DNA from: Ailanthus altissimus
Lineage: Eukaryota > Streptophyta > Magnoliopsida > Sapindales > Simaroubaceae
DNA: 64,000 nucleotides
Assembly (NCBI GenBank): GCA_946807835.1
Contig: OX327694.1
Coordinates: 2,740,001-2,804,000 of the forward strand
Direction of reading: 5' to 3'
Part shown: positions 1 to 10,912 of the stretch, piece by piece
Layout of the letters: every line of letters begins with the position of its first letter
How positions within the stretch are numbered: the first letter of the stretch is position 1
Notes under the pieces: generated by a model
Database searches by the model: none
Seen by the model: the letters and a program-made list of their open reading frames with translations, nothing else
What the model was told of the DNA's origin: nothing
Made by a program: the position numbers and the translations under genes

Positions 1-40
1 ATTTTAAATTTATTTTTCTTACCATATTATGGCTTTCGTT

Positions 41-471
41 CTATTGGAATGAGTATAACTGCCTAAAGTACATCATCATCTGCTGCATCTGCTGTGTAAG
101 ATCGGTCCGGAGTTGATCAACCTTTGTAAAACTTTCATCTCTATCCTTGTACATTCTTCGCAGAAATACAGCTTCAATAAGCTCAAATCTCTTAATCATC
201 TCTTCCTGCAGTTGCATAATCTGATGTGTAACAACATGGTCTACAGATGCACTGTGTTCAGGCTACAAGAACATAATCATAGTTAACGACTTATTTAGAA
301 ATATATAAAACTTTCTCTTTAGTTAGTCACATAAATAAGTAATACATTGTTGCTCCTGACACTTGTGGGTTTGTCCATTTATATCTATCCCCCTCCACAT
401 CCATATCATCATCTTTAGGATCGTTGAAATGGGCATAAGCCCTCGGGCGCTTGCGCTTGCTCTTGCTCTCG
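41..471 (-). CDS. 3' end of an unrecognised gene (two exons visible, partial)
   Basis: On the minus strand an exon at 262-41 opens after a TTGTAG acceptor and reads 73 codons to a TAG stop at 41-43. It is rich in Gln, Met, Lys and Glu and looks like an amphipathic coiled coil ending in LYSFQ. The preceding exon, about 471-363, encodes a Lys/Arg-rich stretch (SKSKRKRPRAYAHFNDPKDD), which could be a nuclear localisation signal, then an acidic patch, and ends at a candidate GT donor that keeps frame with the last exon. Upstream exons would be expected at higher coordinates, but I cannot find them before the AT-rich DNA at 530-800. The 5' part may therefore be missing, or the locus may be a pseudogene or a transposon-derived gene. 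I do not recognise the family. Confidence 0.4.
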
Positions 472-529
472 CTGTAATCATACATATTTGGTAATGCCTA
501 TCTTAATGATATCATGTATGATTACAGCG
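470..529. repeat. 16-bp perfect inverted repeat at an exon boundary
   Basis: The 16-mer at 470-485 (CGCTGTAATCATACAT) recurs in exact reverse complement at 514-529, with a 28-bp loop. The left arm covers the proposed splice acceptor of the partial gene at 41-471. Confidence 0.7.
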
Positions 530-2986
530 CATAATGGACCCTTAATTGAGTTTACTTAAGTATGAGGTATGGTGTGACCTACTAAAGGGTATACTTGGTA
601 ACCATGTAAAAAAAAGCAAAATGATAATTTCACACGTTAATTATTTAATGGTTAAAATTATTATATAATATTATATTATTTGGTATAATATTATTATATA
701 TACACTTGGTGTCCAAGTATATATATAATATTATATTAGTGTGTGAGATATATATATGTGAAATGTGTGTGAGATTAACATGTGAGAAGCAATTTGAAAT
801 TGCAAAAGAATTGTTGTTTTGAACAACAAAATGGTAGCTGGCCATTTTTGAAGAAAATTAGGAAAGAAAATTGTTTCTTTTCTTTTGGATTTCAAGAGTT
901 GAAATCTTGGTTACCAATTACAAGAATTCAATCTATTATTTTATTGATCAAGGGTTGATCAGTGGTAAACATATAGCTTAGGGCTTAAAGTATTAAACCT
1001 AGCGCTGGATACAAAACTGTTGTTCTAGACAGTCAAGCTCACTTTATTGATTGCTAGAACTGCTAACGAGTTTCACTTCAAATGGTTCTAAATTTTGAAG
1101 AGTTCAAAAGAAATCAATGGTAAATTTCTCAATCTATTTATATTAATTTGATTAATATAATTTTATTGTATTCATTATGTTTTATGACTTCTACTGTGTC
1201 ACTTTGGTGCTAATATATGTATGTGATTTTATATATATGTGATTTAATATGTATGATTTAATATGTATGAGATATGTATTTACATAACACATGTATACAC
1301 TATAGAACTGTAAACCCGAATCACACACCCCTATAGCCTCAACTATCTATTCTCTCTCTTATTGATGCATTAATACTTTTTTATGCATTTTCAATCTAAT
1401 GGGTTTACAATTGTTTATATAGATTATTAAATGTCTCTAGAAAACCTATTTCTAATTGGAATAAGAGTTTATGTATTGTAAGAATTTAAAACTAACTCAA
1501 ACTAATTAAGACAACTTAAAAACAGAAATTTTCTAAAAGTTGGCACCTAAGTGCTGCTTGCCATTAGTACTTGACACTGCTGCTATGTGACCTCAGCTCT
1601 TGTCGTGCTTCAAACCTCTCCTCATTTTAGTTTTTTATTTTTAACTCTTTCTCATCCGTCTAATGCATCCTTAATCTCACATTAACTACTCATTAATCTT
1701 AAAGTCAAAATCATAACTCAAACTTAATTTTAAATCACAAATTTTAATAATTATTATTACGTCGGCCAATAGATTTTTACAATTGTGTATCAAAATGGCT
1801 AAGTATTGTTTCTACTGTGACTGCTTTAATTACTCTAGACACTCAACTACAACTTGTTAGTGCATGTCAACCTCATAATGAGATGAATCCAAGTCAATCA
1901 TCAATCCCTGCACTGAAAACATGATATATGAAGCCTTTGTAGCAATAAATGTGTTATTTATTTGCTTCACGTTTTGTTAGTCGGGCACCTATTCTCATCT
2001 CAATTCATCAATAATGTAAGCAAGAGCGTTTTCCATTCGGGACCCTGTTCAAAAATCATCAAACTCAATTACATATTTTCTTAACAATCTTAAATACACA
2101 AAGACTCGAAACAATAGTGACAGAGAGAGAGAGGGGGTCATATTTTCACATATCATTATGGCAAATATGTAATCTATAATTCCACGTCGTTTGTCATTCT
2201 TCACTGAATTTGTCTAAATTGTTTTGAAAAACCTTTTTTCCTGTTTTTTTTGGTTAAAATAGTTTAATTTCATTTATTGATAAACGTCAGTTCAAAATCC
2301 ATTTTCAGTGCTATATATAATTGTTGTTGGTATGTCTAGTTAATCGATTTGAAATTAGAGCACGTCAATGTTTCAATATACTTTCGTTATTTACTAAAAA
2401 CAAATGTCAACTTTACGTTATAATATTTTTTTCTGATAAACCTCGATAATGCTAATAATTTCTAATTAGTTTTGTGATTTTAAATAGGGAAATGACAAAG
2501 TACAAATGAACTCCTAAGGTTTAGTTAAAAAAACATTCAGATTTTGGAATTATTTTATTAGTGAATTCTTTCTATTTAAACGACCCTATTTATATTTCTT
2601 AACTGCGCTCTTTTATAACCACATTTCTTTGTTGATATCATTAAGATATCACAGTAAATAAAACAATATAAGAGTTTTAACTATTTAAATGGACTGAATT
2701 CACTAACATAAGAGACCCCAAGACCTTCAAAATCTTTAACAATGCTTTGAGAGTTTAATAATCTTTTTTTTTTGGCATACAATCAAAACTCTTCTTTTTT
2801 TTTTTTTACACTTAAAGACTTTACTAGATTTTTGTCTGATATTTTTTATTATTGTTCTCTATTTTTCTTAGGGTAAGACCTTTTATATACCCCTTGATTT
2901 TGCATAAAGATGGAGTGCGTCGTGTGTTCCCAACCCAAGATTATGCATTTTTGTGATTTGATATGCTCCTATATGTATGCATTGAT
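530..2986. other. AT-rich intergenic DNA with a possible LTR remnant
   Basis: There is no convincing gene. About 533-1320 has the texture of a Copia-type LTR: TATA-like AT runs near 660-740, then a moderately complex tract at 940-1100 about the length of an R/U5 region. I see no clear ends or target duplication. About 1330-2980 is AT-rich, with poly-T tracts at 2765-2807 and a short GA run near 2123. Confidence 0.35.
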
Positions 2987-3759
2987 TGATGGGGAAAATC
3001 CCTTTACATTTCAACAACAATAAATTTGAGATCTAACATTTTTATCTACAACACATGAGTTTGCATATATTAGAATACATACCTGAACTTGTAGCCATGA
3101 GAGAGTTCTTTTTGTTAGAAGCTTGGGTGGCCTTGGAGGACCTGTATATTTTGTAAAATGAGATGATTCTAGAGAGGAGGAGAGGACTACACTCTCTCCT
3201 ATTAATGGAAAAAAAAACCCCTTTACATTTCAACAACAATAAACTCAAGATCTGACATTTTTATTCGCAACACATGAGTTTGTAGAGATTAGAATGCATA
3301 CTTGAACTTGTAGCTATGAGAGGGTTTTCTTTATCTTCTTTGTTAGAAGCTTGGTGGCCTTAGAGGACCTATATTTTTTGCAAAATGAGAAGATTCTAGA
3401 GAGGAGGAGAAGGGAGGAGAGGACTACACTCTCTCCTATTGGCCAAAAGATGTGATATCAATGGACTATCCCCGTAACATATAAGATGAGTGTATGGACC
3501 TCCTCCAATAAAAAGACATTAATACCTATTCCATTATGAGTATCAATAGTCTATCAAATAGTCGCATTTATCCAAAATATATTACTACATATAGGTAGAC
3601 CAAAAGGAACTTATTAATAATATGGTGATCACTTAACCAAATAAGTCCAACCAAAATACTTCAAATAGTTTGACATTAGACACATAATAATCTAACTTTG
3701 TTTACCAATAAAGAAAATGATTATGTCAGTCCACTAAAATTAAAAAAAATAATCCAACA
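2987..3759 (-). mobile_element. Solo LTR (family A) with an internal tandem duplication
   Basis: Read on the minus strand it begins TGTTGGATT (ending at 3759) and ends CCCCATCA (at 2987), the TG...CA form of an LTR. It is flanked by the near-identical 5-mers TTGAT (2982-2986) and CTGAT (3760-3764), which look like a degraded target duplication. Its sequence matches, in opposite orientation, the LTR at 41475-43133. No coding region or partner LTR is attached, so it is a solo LTR. About 2993-3206 is duplicated in tandem at about 3207-3440, with scattered mismatches and a small insertion; the other copy of the family lacks this duplication. Confidence 0.7.
2993..3440. repeat. Tandem duplication of about 215-235 bp inside the solo LTR
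   Basis: Two units, about 2993-3206 and 3207-3440, share long identical runs such as CTTTACATTTCAACAACAAT and ACTACACTCTCTCCTATT. Copy 2 carries an extra GGAGAAGG-type insertion in its GA-rich tract. Confidence 0.85.
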
Positions 3760-4777
3760 CTGATGAGCCACGTAGTGGCTTTTTAATTCCCTGAAGAGCG
3801 TAGACACTAATTATATGATCGATTTAATATTTTCCTATAGAGAAATAGTGAGATTTTATATTTCTTTGCACTTACACCTTAATTTTTATGAAGATTTTAA
3901 TTTTAATTTTAATTTTTTTTTTGTGAATTTCGATTGAAGGAGAGAAATTTATTAAAATAATTATAATTGAATACTTAATTAGAGAACATAATAAGTTTAA
4001 TCTCTTAAAATATATAAAATTAATTAAAAAAAATTAGAAGTAATCAAGAAAATGCAAAAAGATGTAAGTAAAAGATGAATTGCGTACCTGTAGACTATAA
4101 AAATTTTAAAATATTATTTAAAAAGTGTTTTAGTCTTTTGTGGCGGGGGTTGAAAATTTGAGCCAAGTAAAAGTCAAGTCTACTTTTAATAATTAAAAAA
4201 AAATAACCCACTTCACTCTAAGAGAAATTCGAATCTTCTTTTCATTAAACAAATAAGATAAGATGGTTCACTACTCAATCAAAAAGGATCATCCTTGGTA
4301 CTTTCCTCTGCTTGATAATGTTTATACGTTAAATTTTATGGCGTTTTATTAGAACTCGTAACTGGCTACCAATTTAACGTTACATTTATGTCGCTTGGTA
4401 CCCTAACATGTACCATATTACGCTCATCTAATACTTGTCAGGGAAAAATACGTGATGCTTTTAAGAGTAAATGTCAAGATGACCCAAAAAAGAAAGCAAA
4501 ATCCAAAATGTCACTGAACTCAATGATTTAACTTTATAAAAAAAAAAAAAAAAATCGAAGTGGTTTAATCATATGTGGGAGAGATATGAACTATATGCAG
4601 ATCAATCGTCATGTCTTACGCATGCAGATCGAGGGACATGATAATATTATATTGATATATTTGTATATGACATCTTATAATTTCATTAACTGACTGAAGT
4701 GGGGACTCTATGCATGTGATAATTTTATGGGTCGTAATGCTATCATAACTCTCTTCAGAATCATCACTATGCAATTT
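3760..4777. other. Intergenic and upstream region of the glycine-rich protein gene
   Basis: AT-rich, with no gene seen. A poly-A run lies at 4537-4554. The last few hundred bases are presumably the promoter of the downstream glycine-rich protein gene. Confidence 0.5.
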
Positions 4778-4785
4778 TATAAATA
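4778..4785 (+). promoter_or_regulatory. TATA box of the glycine-rich protein gene
   Basis: TATAAATA lies 110 bp upstream of the ATG, followed by a short pyrimidine-rich leader. This is a typical plant core-promoter spacing. Confidence 0.7.
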
Positions 4786-4887
4786 GGGTGGAGTTTCAAT
4801 GCTAGCTCTTCTCATCGAATCTCGAATAACATCTCAGTGAAAAAATCTAGCTAAGTTTTTTATTATTTTTTCTCTAATTAAGAGCAA

Positions 4888-5384
4888 ATGGCTTCATCTA
4901 AGATCACTTTGTTTCTTCTTACGTGTCTTCTCTTTGCTCTCGTTCTTGTAGTATCAGCTTCAGATGATCACTCAAGTGAGTACATTGATCCAAGATGCTA
5001 CCACTAATATCTTCAATTTCATGCATGCATTAAATATTGCTCCCATTGCTTATTTCTTTTCCTATACTAAATAATCAGTGAAGTTTTTACTATTTTGATA
5101 AAACTCTATAGCTTTAATTTCATCTAATAACAATGCTGTCCATTTTTATTGCAGGGGAAAGCTTGAATCTCGACGGTGTCGAGGAGGCCAAGTACGGAGG
5201 CCCTGGATATGGGTACCCGGGAAACGGTAATTATGGCCGAGGCCGCGGATACCCATACCCACCAAGAAGAGGGTGCCGCTTCGGTTGCTGCCGCGGCTAC
5301 CGCCATTCCAATGAGTGCTACAGGTGCTGCTCCCATGCTAACGAGAAACCCGATGCCCGATTTGCAGATGATGTTAAGAACTAA
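4888..5384 (+). CDS. GRP: Secreted glycine-rich protein with a Cys-rich C-terminus (GRP class II type)
   Basis: Two exons, 4888-4975 (GTGAG donor) and 5155-5384 (GCAG acceptor), join in frame to 105 codons. The first 25 or so residues form a signal peptide (MASSKITLFLLTCLLFALVL, then a VVSAS cleavage-type site). The mature part has an acidic start, a Gly/Tyr/Pro-rich centre (residues about 45-70) and a Cys-rich tail: CRFGCC, then CYRCCS. This C-x3-CC...C-x2-CC pattern is the one seen in Arabidopsis GRP3-like proteins, whose Cys-rich end is known to bind the wall-associated kinase WAK1; extension to this protein is inference. The Gly-rich region is short for the family. An AATAAA poly(A) signal is at 5503-5508. 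A decayed paralogue lies at about 20935-21320. Confidence 0.85.
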
Positions 5385-5502
5385 TTTCGTTCGACTACAC
5401 TTTTGCACCTTTGAATTTTTTAGACCTAAGTTTGTGATGAGCTTACGTATGAATAAGGCTTGATGAATAGAGCTTTTGTGCTCGTGAAAAATGCCATGTT
5501 TA

Positions 5503-5508
5503 AATAAA
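5503..5508 (+). terminator. Poly(A) signal of the GRP gene
   Basis: AATAAA lies about 120 bp after the TAA stop. The surrounding 3' UTR (about 5385-5545) is conserved in the pseudogene near 21.2 kb, which supports transcription through this region. Confidence 0.6.
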
Positions 5509-5544
5509 GTTTTGTTAATTTTTTTTTTAATTATTTGTGAGTTG

Positions 5545-6400
5545 CAGTTTTTTTTTTTAGTAAAAAAAAAAAAGATGAATAAAATTTTATTTATCATTTT
5601 AAAATTTTGAATTAAATGATAAATTAATATTATATCATAATTAAAATCTTGAGGCAAACCGTGATTCGTGTATTTATTTTTAATTAATTTTTTGATATAT
5701 TTTATTTTAGTTTCTAGTGAATTCATTTTATTAAACTTGAATTCATATGAAATTCATATGTACATAAAGATATTTTTAAAATTAATATTAAACTTTTATT
5801 TATTAATTTAAATTTTTTAATAAAATAATAAATTAATACCGATGATATTTTACATGTCAATTACTTTAGTCGATATTAATCAAACCAATATCTTAATAAT
5901 AATAACACATTGATATAGTTTGATTACCATATATAATAATATTTATTTAAAATAAGTTTTAAAAAAAATTGCTTGATTTAATTACGTGAGCATGCTACAA
6001 AAACAAGAGAATGAAGTAACAATGTGAATTAACAAGACAAATTGCTTGTCTATGAAGTTCTCTCTCATAGACAAATTAAATGAGAGAGAACTTGCTTTTA
6101 TCGAGGGAAAGGGTGGCATCAGCGTGGCATGCGCTGGACTTTTTGCAGACAGCAGATATGGACTTGCTGCTTTTTATCTTGTTTGGCAGCGAATTTTCAA
6201 GTTTCCCATCAATATCGAATTCACGTGGCTTATTTAACCTTGGAATTTGAAGGTCTCACTTCTCTGCCAGGCTGTTGCCTTTCCCTTGCACGCTCAAGTC
6301 TCCTCTACACGGGCGGAACAGAATCATCTACATGCACTTTGAGGACACATCCTTTTTTAAAAATAAATATTATATTTAAAAATTATTAAAATTATATTTT
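5545..6400. other. Intergenic DNA between GRP and the Copia remnant
   Basis: 5545-6000 is very AT-rich. 6035-6345 is a less AT-rich island with a short inverted repeat (GTTCTCTCTCAT against ATGAGAGAGAAC, about 6058-6091) and an ACGTGG G-box core near 6222. It resembles promoter or unique DNA, but I recognise no gene. The Copia coding remnant starts abruptly at about 6400-6410. Confidence 0.4.
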
Positions 6401-6409
6401 TTTAAGACA

Positions 6410-7428
6410 TTATATTTTACGGTTATTAAAATTATACATTTTTAAAATATTATTTATGTATAATAATTGAGAGAATTCTATAAGTCTCATAATTTTATTT
6501 TTATAAAATTTTATACTTAATATATAAAAAAAAATTTTAAAATTTTTCATAGAAAAATTCTTATTAAGATAGCTTTTAATTGATTGTAACATACCAATAT
6601 CATTTTTGATAATGAGTATGTCATCCACATATAGAACCAAGAATACTACTATACTCTTACTGCTCCTTTTATACACATAAGATTCTTCTTCGTTTTTTAT
6701 GAAACAAAATCCTCTAATTACTTCATCAAAACGGAGATTTCAACTTTGAGAAACTTACTTAGGTCCATAAATAAACATTTTCAGCTTGCATACTAAACCA
6801 GAAGTTTGGCTAGATGTAAAACCTTCAGGTTATTTCATATAGATTTCTTCTTCAAGATATTCATTTAAAAACGTTGTTTTTACATCCATTTGTCAGATTT
6901 CATAGTTATAATATGCAGCAATTGCCAGTAAAATTTGAATCGACTTAAGCATTGCTACTGGTGAGAAGGTTTCCTCATAATCGATCCCAGATCGTTAAGT
7001 ATAACCTTTCGCCACCAGTCAGGTTTTGAAAGTCTCTACTTTTCCATCGAGCCCACGTTTTCGCTTGTAAATCTATTTACATCCGATAGGAACAATTCCT
7101 TCAAGAAACTCAACCAAGTCCCAAACTTGATTTTGATGCATTGAGTCAATCTCAGATTTTATGGCCTTTTGCCATTTTCTCGAATCGATGTCCAACATCG
7201 CCTCTCTATAAGTTAAAGGATTATTTTCTCCAATCAAGAAAACACCAAGAGCACCTTCAAGTATTAAACATACCTTTCAAGTGGCCTTGATATCCTTTCT
7301 GACCTACATAGAGGGTGTATTAAAGGTATTCTACTCGATTGAGCCTGAGGTTCCATTGTTGGTTCATGTACATCCTGATTGAGTTCATCTAACTCAATCT
7401 TTCTACAATGTCTACGATCTATGAGAAA
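6410..7428 (-). pseudogene. Copia integrase tail and reverse transcriptase remnant
   Basis: The stretch at 6676-6410 holds the RT catalytic YVDDILI box followed by the expected Copia continuation. Just upstream, at about 6800-6680, it can be read with in-frame stops through a KMFIYGPK-like segment and RFDEVIRGFCFIKNEEES. 7428-6810 is a decayed linker and early RT with many stops. The RT palm is truncated shortly after YVDD and there is no RNase H. It cannot encode an active enzyme. Confidence 0.8.
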
Positions 7429-8514
7429 CTATTTATCTAGAAAAGTGGCATTCCGAGCAACGAACACATTTCGTTCCTCAGGATTATAGAACTGGTATCG
7501 CATTGAATTCTTAGGATATCCAATGAACCGATACTTGTATCCTTTAGGTGCAAATTTATCCTGTTGCGTAACTTTTACGTAAGCAGGACAACCCCAAATC
7601 TTAACATATTTAAGACTCGATTTTTTCCCATTCCAAATCTCATAAGGAGTAGAAAAAATAACTTTCGATATAACTCTGTTCAATATATGAGCAGCAGTTT
7701 CTAGAGCATAGCCTCATAGATATTCCGGGAGATCAGTGAAGCTCATCATTGATATAACCATATCTAATAAAGTTCGATTCCTCCTCTCCGAAACAAAATT
7801 GTGTTGTGGAGTACCTGGAGAACTATATTGAACGAGAATCTCATTCTCCTTTAAAAAATCTAAAAATTTATTGCTCATGTATTCACCGCCTAGATTTGAT
7901 TGAGGGCATTTGATATACATTCCAATTTGTATCTTTACTTCGATTTGAAACTCTTTGAACTTTTCAAAAGTTTATGACTTGTGTTTTATAAGAAACACGT
8001 ATCCAAATCGTGATAGACCATCAATAAAGATTACGAAGTATCGAAAGCCATCGAGTGCAGTGTGATTCATTGAACCACATACATCACTATGTATAAGTTC
8101 CAATAAATCAGTGGCGCGGTGTCCAACACCAATAAATGGAGCTTTGGTCATTTTTCTTTGAATACAAGATTCACAAACTGGATAAGGTTTTATAGTCAGA
8201 TCAGGTATCTGACCATTCTTAACCAGACGAGTTAGGCGTCTCATACCTATGTGACCTAATCTCATATGCCACAATTCTGTATTATTTAAAGTTCCTGATT
8301 TATTATCAGCATTTACTTGTACACTCATGACATTTCCTACTGTATCCAATATATAATGCTCATTAATCAACTGACATTCAGCTAATAAAACATTATCCAA
8401 ATCATATAAACATAAGGAACGGTTCCGTACAAACATATGATATCCTTCACTGTCCAATACAGGAATAGAAATAATTTGCCGAATAATGTTTGGCACATAA
8501 TAATAATTATTCAA
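7429..8514 (-). pseudogene. Copia GAG-pre-integrase and integrase remnant
   Basis: 8514-7972 contains the GAG-pre-integrase zinc-binding region (MRLGHIGMRRL, then CESCIQRKMTKAPF) and the start of the integrase core (ELIHSDVCGSM). The reading frame then shifts. 7920-7714 continues the core with the SERRNRTLLDM segment that carries the catalytic Glu. After a stop, 7683-7429 gives the C-terminal part (YEIWNGKKSSLKYVKIWGCP). At least two disabling breaks separate the pieces. Confidence 0.85.
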
Positions 8515-8550
8515 TACAATAATTTTATTACATGTAAGAAGTAAATTAAA

Positions 8551-9560
8551 TCATCCAATAGCCTCGACCAGCAGGAAATCTCCATTTCCAACACGAAGCT
8601 GTACTTCTCCTGGCTGTAACAGTCTAACTTCCTTCAGACCCTGCAACACATTGCAGATATGAGAGGGACAAGCAGTATCTAATACCCAATCAGTATTAGC
8701 ATCAAATGCTAAAGAAATGTCAATAATAGGCAAGTGCATACCTGATGGTGTCTTCTTAATAGTGGCAAGGTATTTTGGGCAATTTCGCTTCCAATGCCCA
8801 TCCTCGTTGCAATGGAAACATTTTCCTTTTACTTTCCTCTTATGTTGGGGCTTAGACATGTGTTGCTTTTGAGGACCCATTCTGGGTGCATACATTTCTT
8901 TCCGTTTATTCTTCCCTTTATACTTCTTAGAAGTCTTCCGGGTAGATGATGAAGCACCTTGAACATAGAGGACTGTGCCCCATTTGTTCATATCCTCTTG
9001 AGCCAGTTTTAGCATGTTATGCAGATCAGCATAAGTAAGAGTCAATCCTTGCATATTGTAGCTCATAATAAACTGTGCAAATGACCTTGAAAGTGATTGG
9101 AGAATCAAACTATTCCCCAATCCATTACTCAGTAAGAGATCTATGGTTTCTAACCTCTCAATATACGATATCAATATATGATATCAGCTTGAAAGAGAGA
9201 TTTGGCAACCTTATATATATCAAATTGAGGTCAGTCATCAAATAACTCTTTCAGGTGGAGCATGATACTCCCAGCACTATCCATGTGGACATGTTCCCTT
9301 TGGAGCTCTATAGATATTGACCCGATGATGTACGATTTGACTTTCAAATCATCATCCAACCATTTCCGATATGTCTCCTTTTTTTCCGAAGAAGCATCTT
9401 GGGGCAGACGCTGATCAATTATATATCCAAGCTTCTCAAAATCCAAAACTATTCTGAGATTCATAAGCTAGTTAGCATAATTTTCTGCACCTTTGAGTTG
9501 GTGCATATCTAGGATACGAACTAGTGGGTTGCTTGAAGCCATTTGATCTTGACAAGACAA
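8551..9560 (-). pseudogene. Copia gag and protease remnant
   Basis: 9464-9231 is the N-terminal part of the gag protein. After a frameshift, 9174-8551 continues gag with a basic linker and a CCHC zinc knuckle (CFHCNEDGHWKRNC, 8820 region), then the aspartic protease site read as WVLDTACPSHIC, where the usual D-S/T-G/A triad appears as D-T-A. The probable gag ATG is at 9543-9541, with an in-frame stop at 9469-9467 just upstream of the 9464 segment. It is broken by at least one stop and one frameshift. Confidence 0.8.
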
Positions 9561-9763
9561 AAGAAAAGATGTTAGCAGAATATTTCAATCGCTAATAAAT
9601 AACGTTTTAGATCATCGGTATAACAGTTAAACATTTTTTAATCTAGAAAATGCATTCCCACTATTTTACATAATCCCTTTAATCTCTCAAACGAAAAAAT
9701 GATAGTTTTAGATTCTTTAAATTATATAGTGAGAAGTGGATCCCATTGGCATTTTACTCTGGT

Positions 9764-10055
9764 CTCACGCTGTAGCAATATTGGCCTTTGTAAACCCAAA
9801 AGGTAGACAACTCTTGTCAATTGCATCTCATACAAGTCTTACGACCGATTCTAAATACATCTTATCCTCACCCTATAGCAATATTGGATAAGTGTATTCC
9901 AAATTAACTTGTCAATCATCAAATATATGCTACCAGTACAGCCCTCATGCTGTAGCAATATTGGGCAATACGTTCGCATATATTTGTCTCATCTTATGTT
10001 TAACCGGCATAGCCCAAATCACCCCGATCAATCCCTCACGCTGTAGCAATATTGA
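9764..10055. repeat. Four dispersed copies of a CTGTAGCAATATTG motif in the Copia leader
   Basis: Copies at about 9764-9784, 9867-9887, 9943-9965 and 10034-10055 share CTCACGCTGTAGCAATATTG with few changes, at spacings of 103, 77 and 90 bp. The text between them differs, so this is a repeated short motif rather than a simple tandem array. Confidence 0.85.
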
Positions 10056-10534
10056 GAAAGACCAAAGTGAACTGTCTAATACCGTATTGACAAAACGGAT
10101 CATTATATAATATTATCTCATAATACAATATTATTTAATTTGATTTAGAGAGATTTTTTAATTATTTATAATATATTATTATCATAATTATTATTACCAT
10201 TAACAATTATAATAATTTTCGTATCTCATACGAATCTAATTCATAATTAGAATATTTGTTTATGCAATCACAACTAACCCCCACCAATAGGGCTCCCATT
10301 GTAATTAATAAGCATAAACAAATATATATTACATTTAATACAATAATATAACAATTATAATTGTATTAAATAAATCTCACATGTAAAAATTTTAAATTGG
10401 AGTGTATTATTTAAAATGATCGGCATTAAAAGTTGAATGTTATAGCATTATACAATATAATGCTCCCAAAAAAAAAATATTTTTACTCTTTTTTTTTTAT
10501 TTTCAACTTAAAGCGTCATGGGTTTCTGACTTAT

Positions 10535-10783
10535 GACCGCCCCTGCGTTCATCAATATTAACGCCCTAGCGTTAAACACATCAATGCCCCAGCGTTCAAC
10601 ACATGAACGCCTCGGCTTTCTGTGTTTCCAATGCCCCTATGTCAAGAACCGCAACACCACAGCGTTATACAACCAACGCTCCTGCGTTAATCTCTGAATG
10701 CTCATGCGTTTGGTATTTAACGCCGCAACGTTCATGTTACTACATGAACGCCCCAACGTTAGGTTCCTGATGCCGCGGCGTTC
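10535..10783. repeat. Array of about 11 near-palindromic AACGCC..GCGTT units
   Basis: Units at about 10535, 10559, 10584, 10606, 10630, 10648, 10674, 10698, 10719, 10746 and 10769 approximate AACGCCCCAGCGTT, each a 14-bp imperfect palindrome, spaced about 20-27 bp apart. The array lies between the primer-binding site and gag of the minus-strand Copia element, that is, in its untranslated leader. No long open frame spans it without a stop. Confidence 0.85.
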
Positions 10784-10898
10784 TTTGACAGAAATTATAT
10801 TTCTACATTTTAAACACTTCAAAATGCAATTTTTACAATTTTCAGGCATTCTAAACATTTCATATAACACTCCAATAATCAAGAAATACAATAAACGT

Positions 10899-10910
10899 GC
10901 TCTGATACCA
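10899..10910 (-). other. Primer-binding site (initiator tRNA-Met type)
   Basis: The minus strand reads TGGTATCAGAGC, the standard plant LTR-retrotransposon primer-binding sequence complementary to initiator tRNA-Met, two bases after the LTR end CAACA at 10913. Confidence 0.9.
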
Positions 10911-10912
10911 CT

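Noticed and set aside
5124..5726. A 200-codon minus-strand open frame opposite the GRP gene
   Set aside because: It is the antisense of GRP exon 2. The plus-strand gene has a signal peptide, splice sites, TATA box, poly(A) signal and a decayed paralogue, so the antisense frame is a shadow.
8968..10910. Possible tRNA gene near the Copia leader
   Set aside because: The tRNA-like signal is the retrotransposon primer-binding site complementary to the initiator tRNA-Met end. No cloverleaf with A and B boxes was seen.
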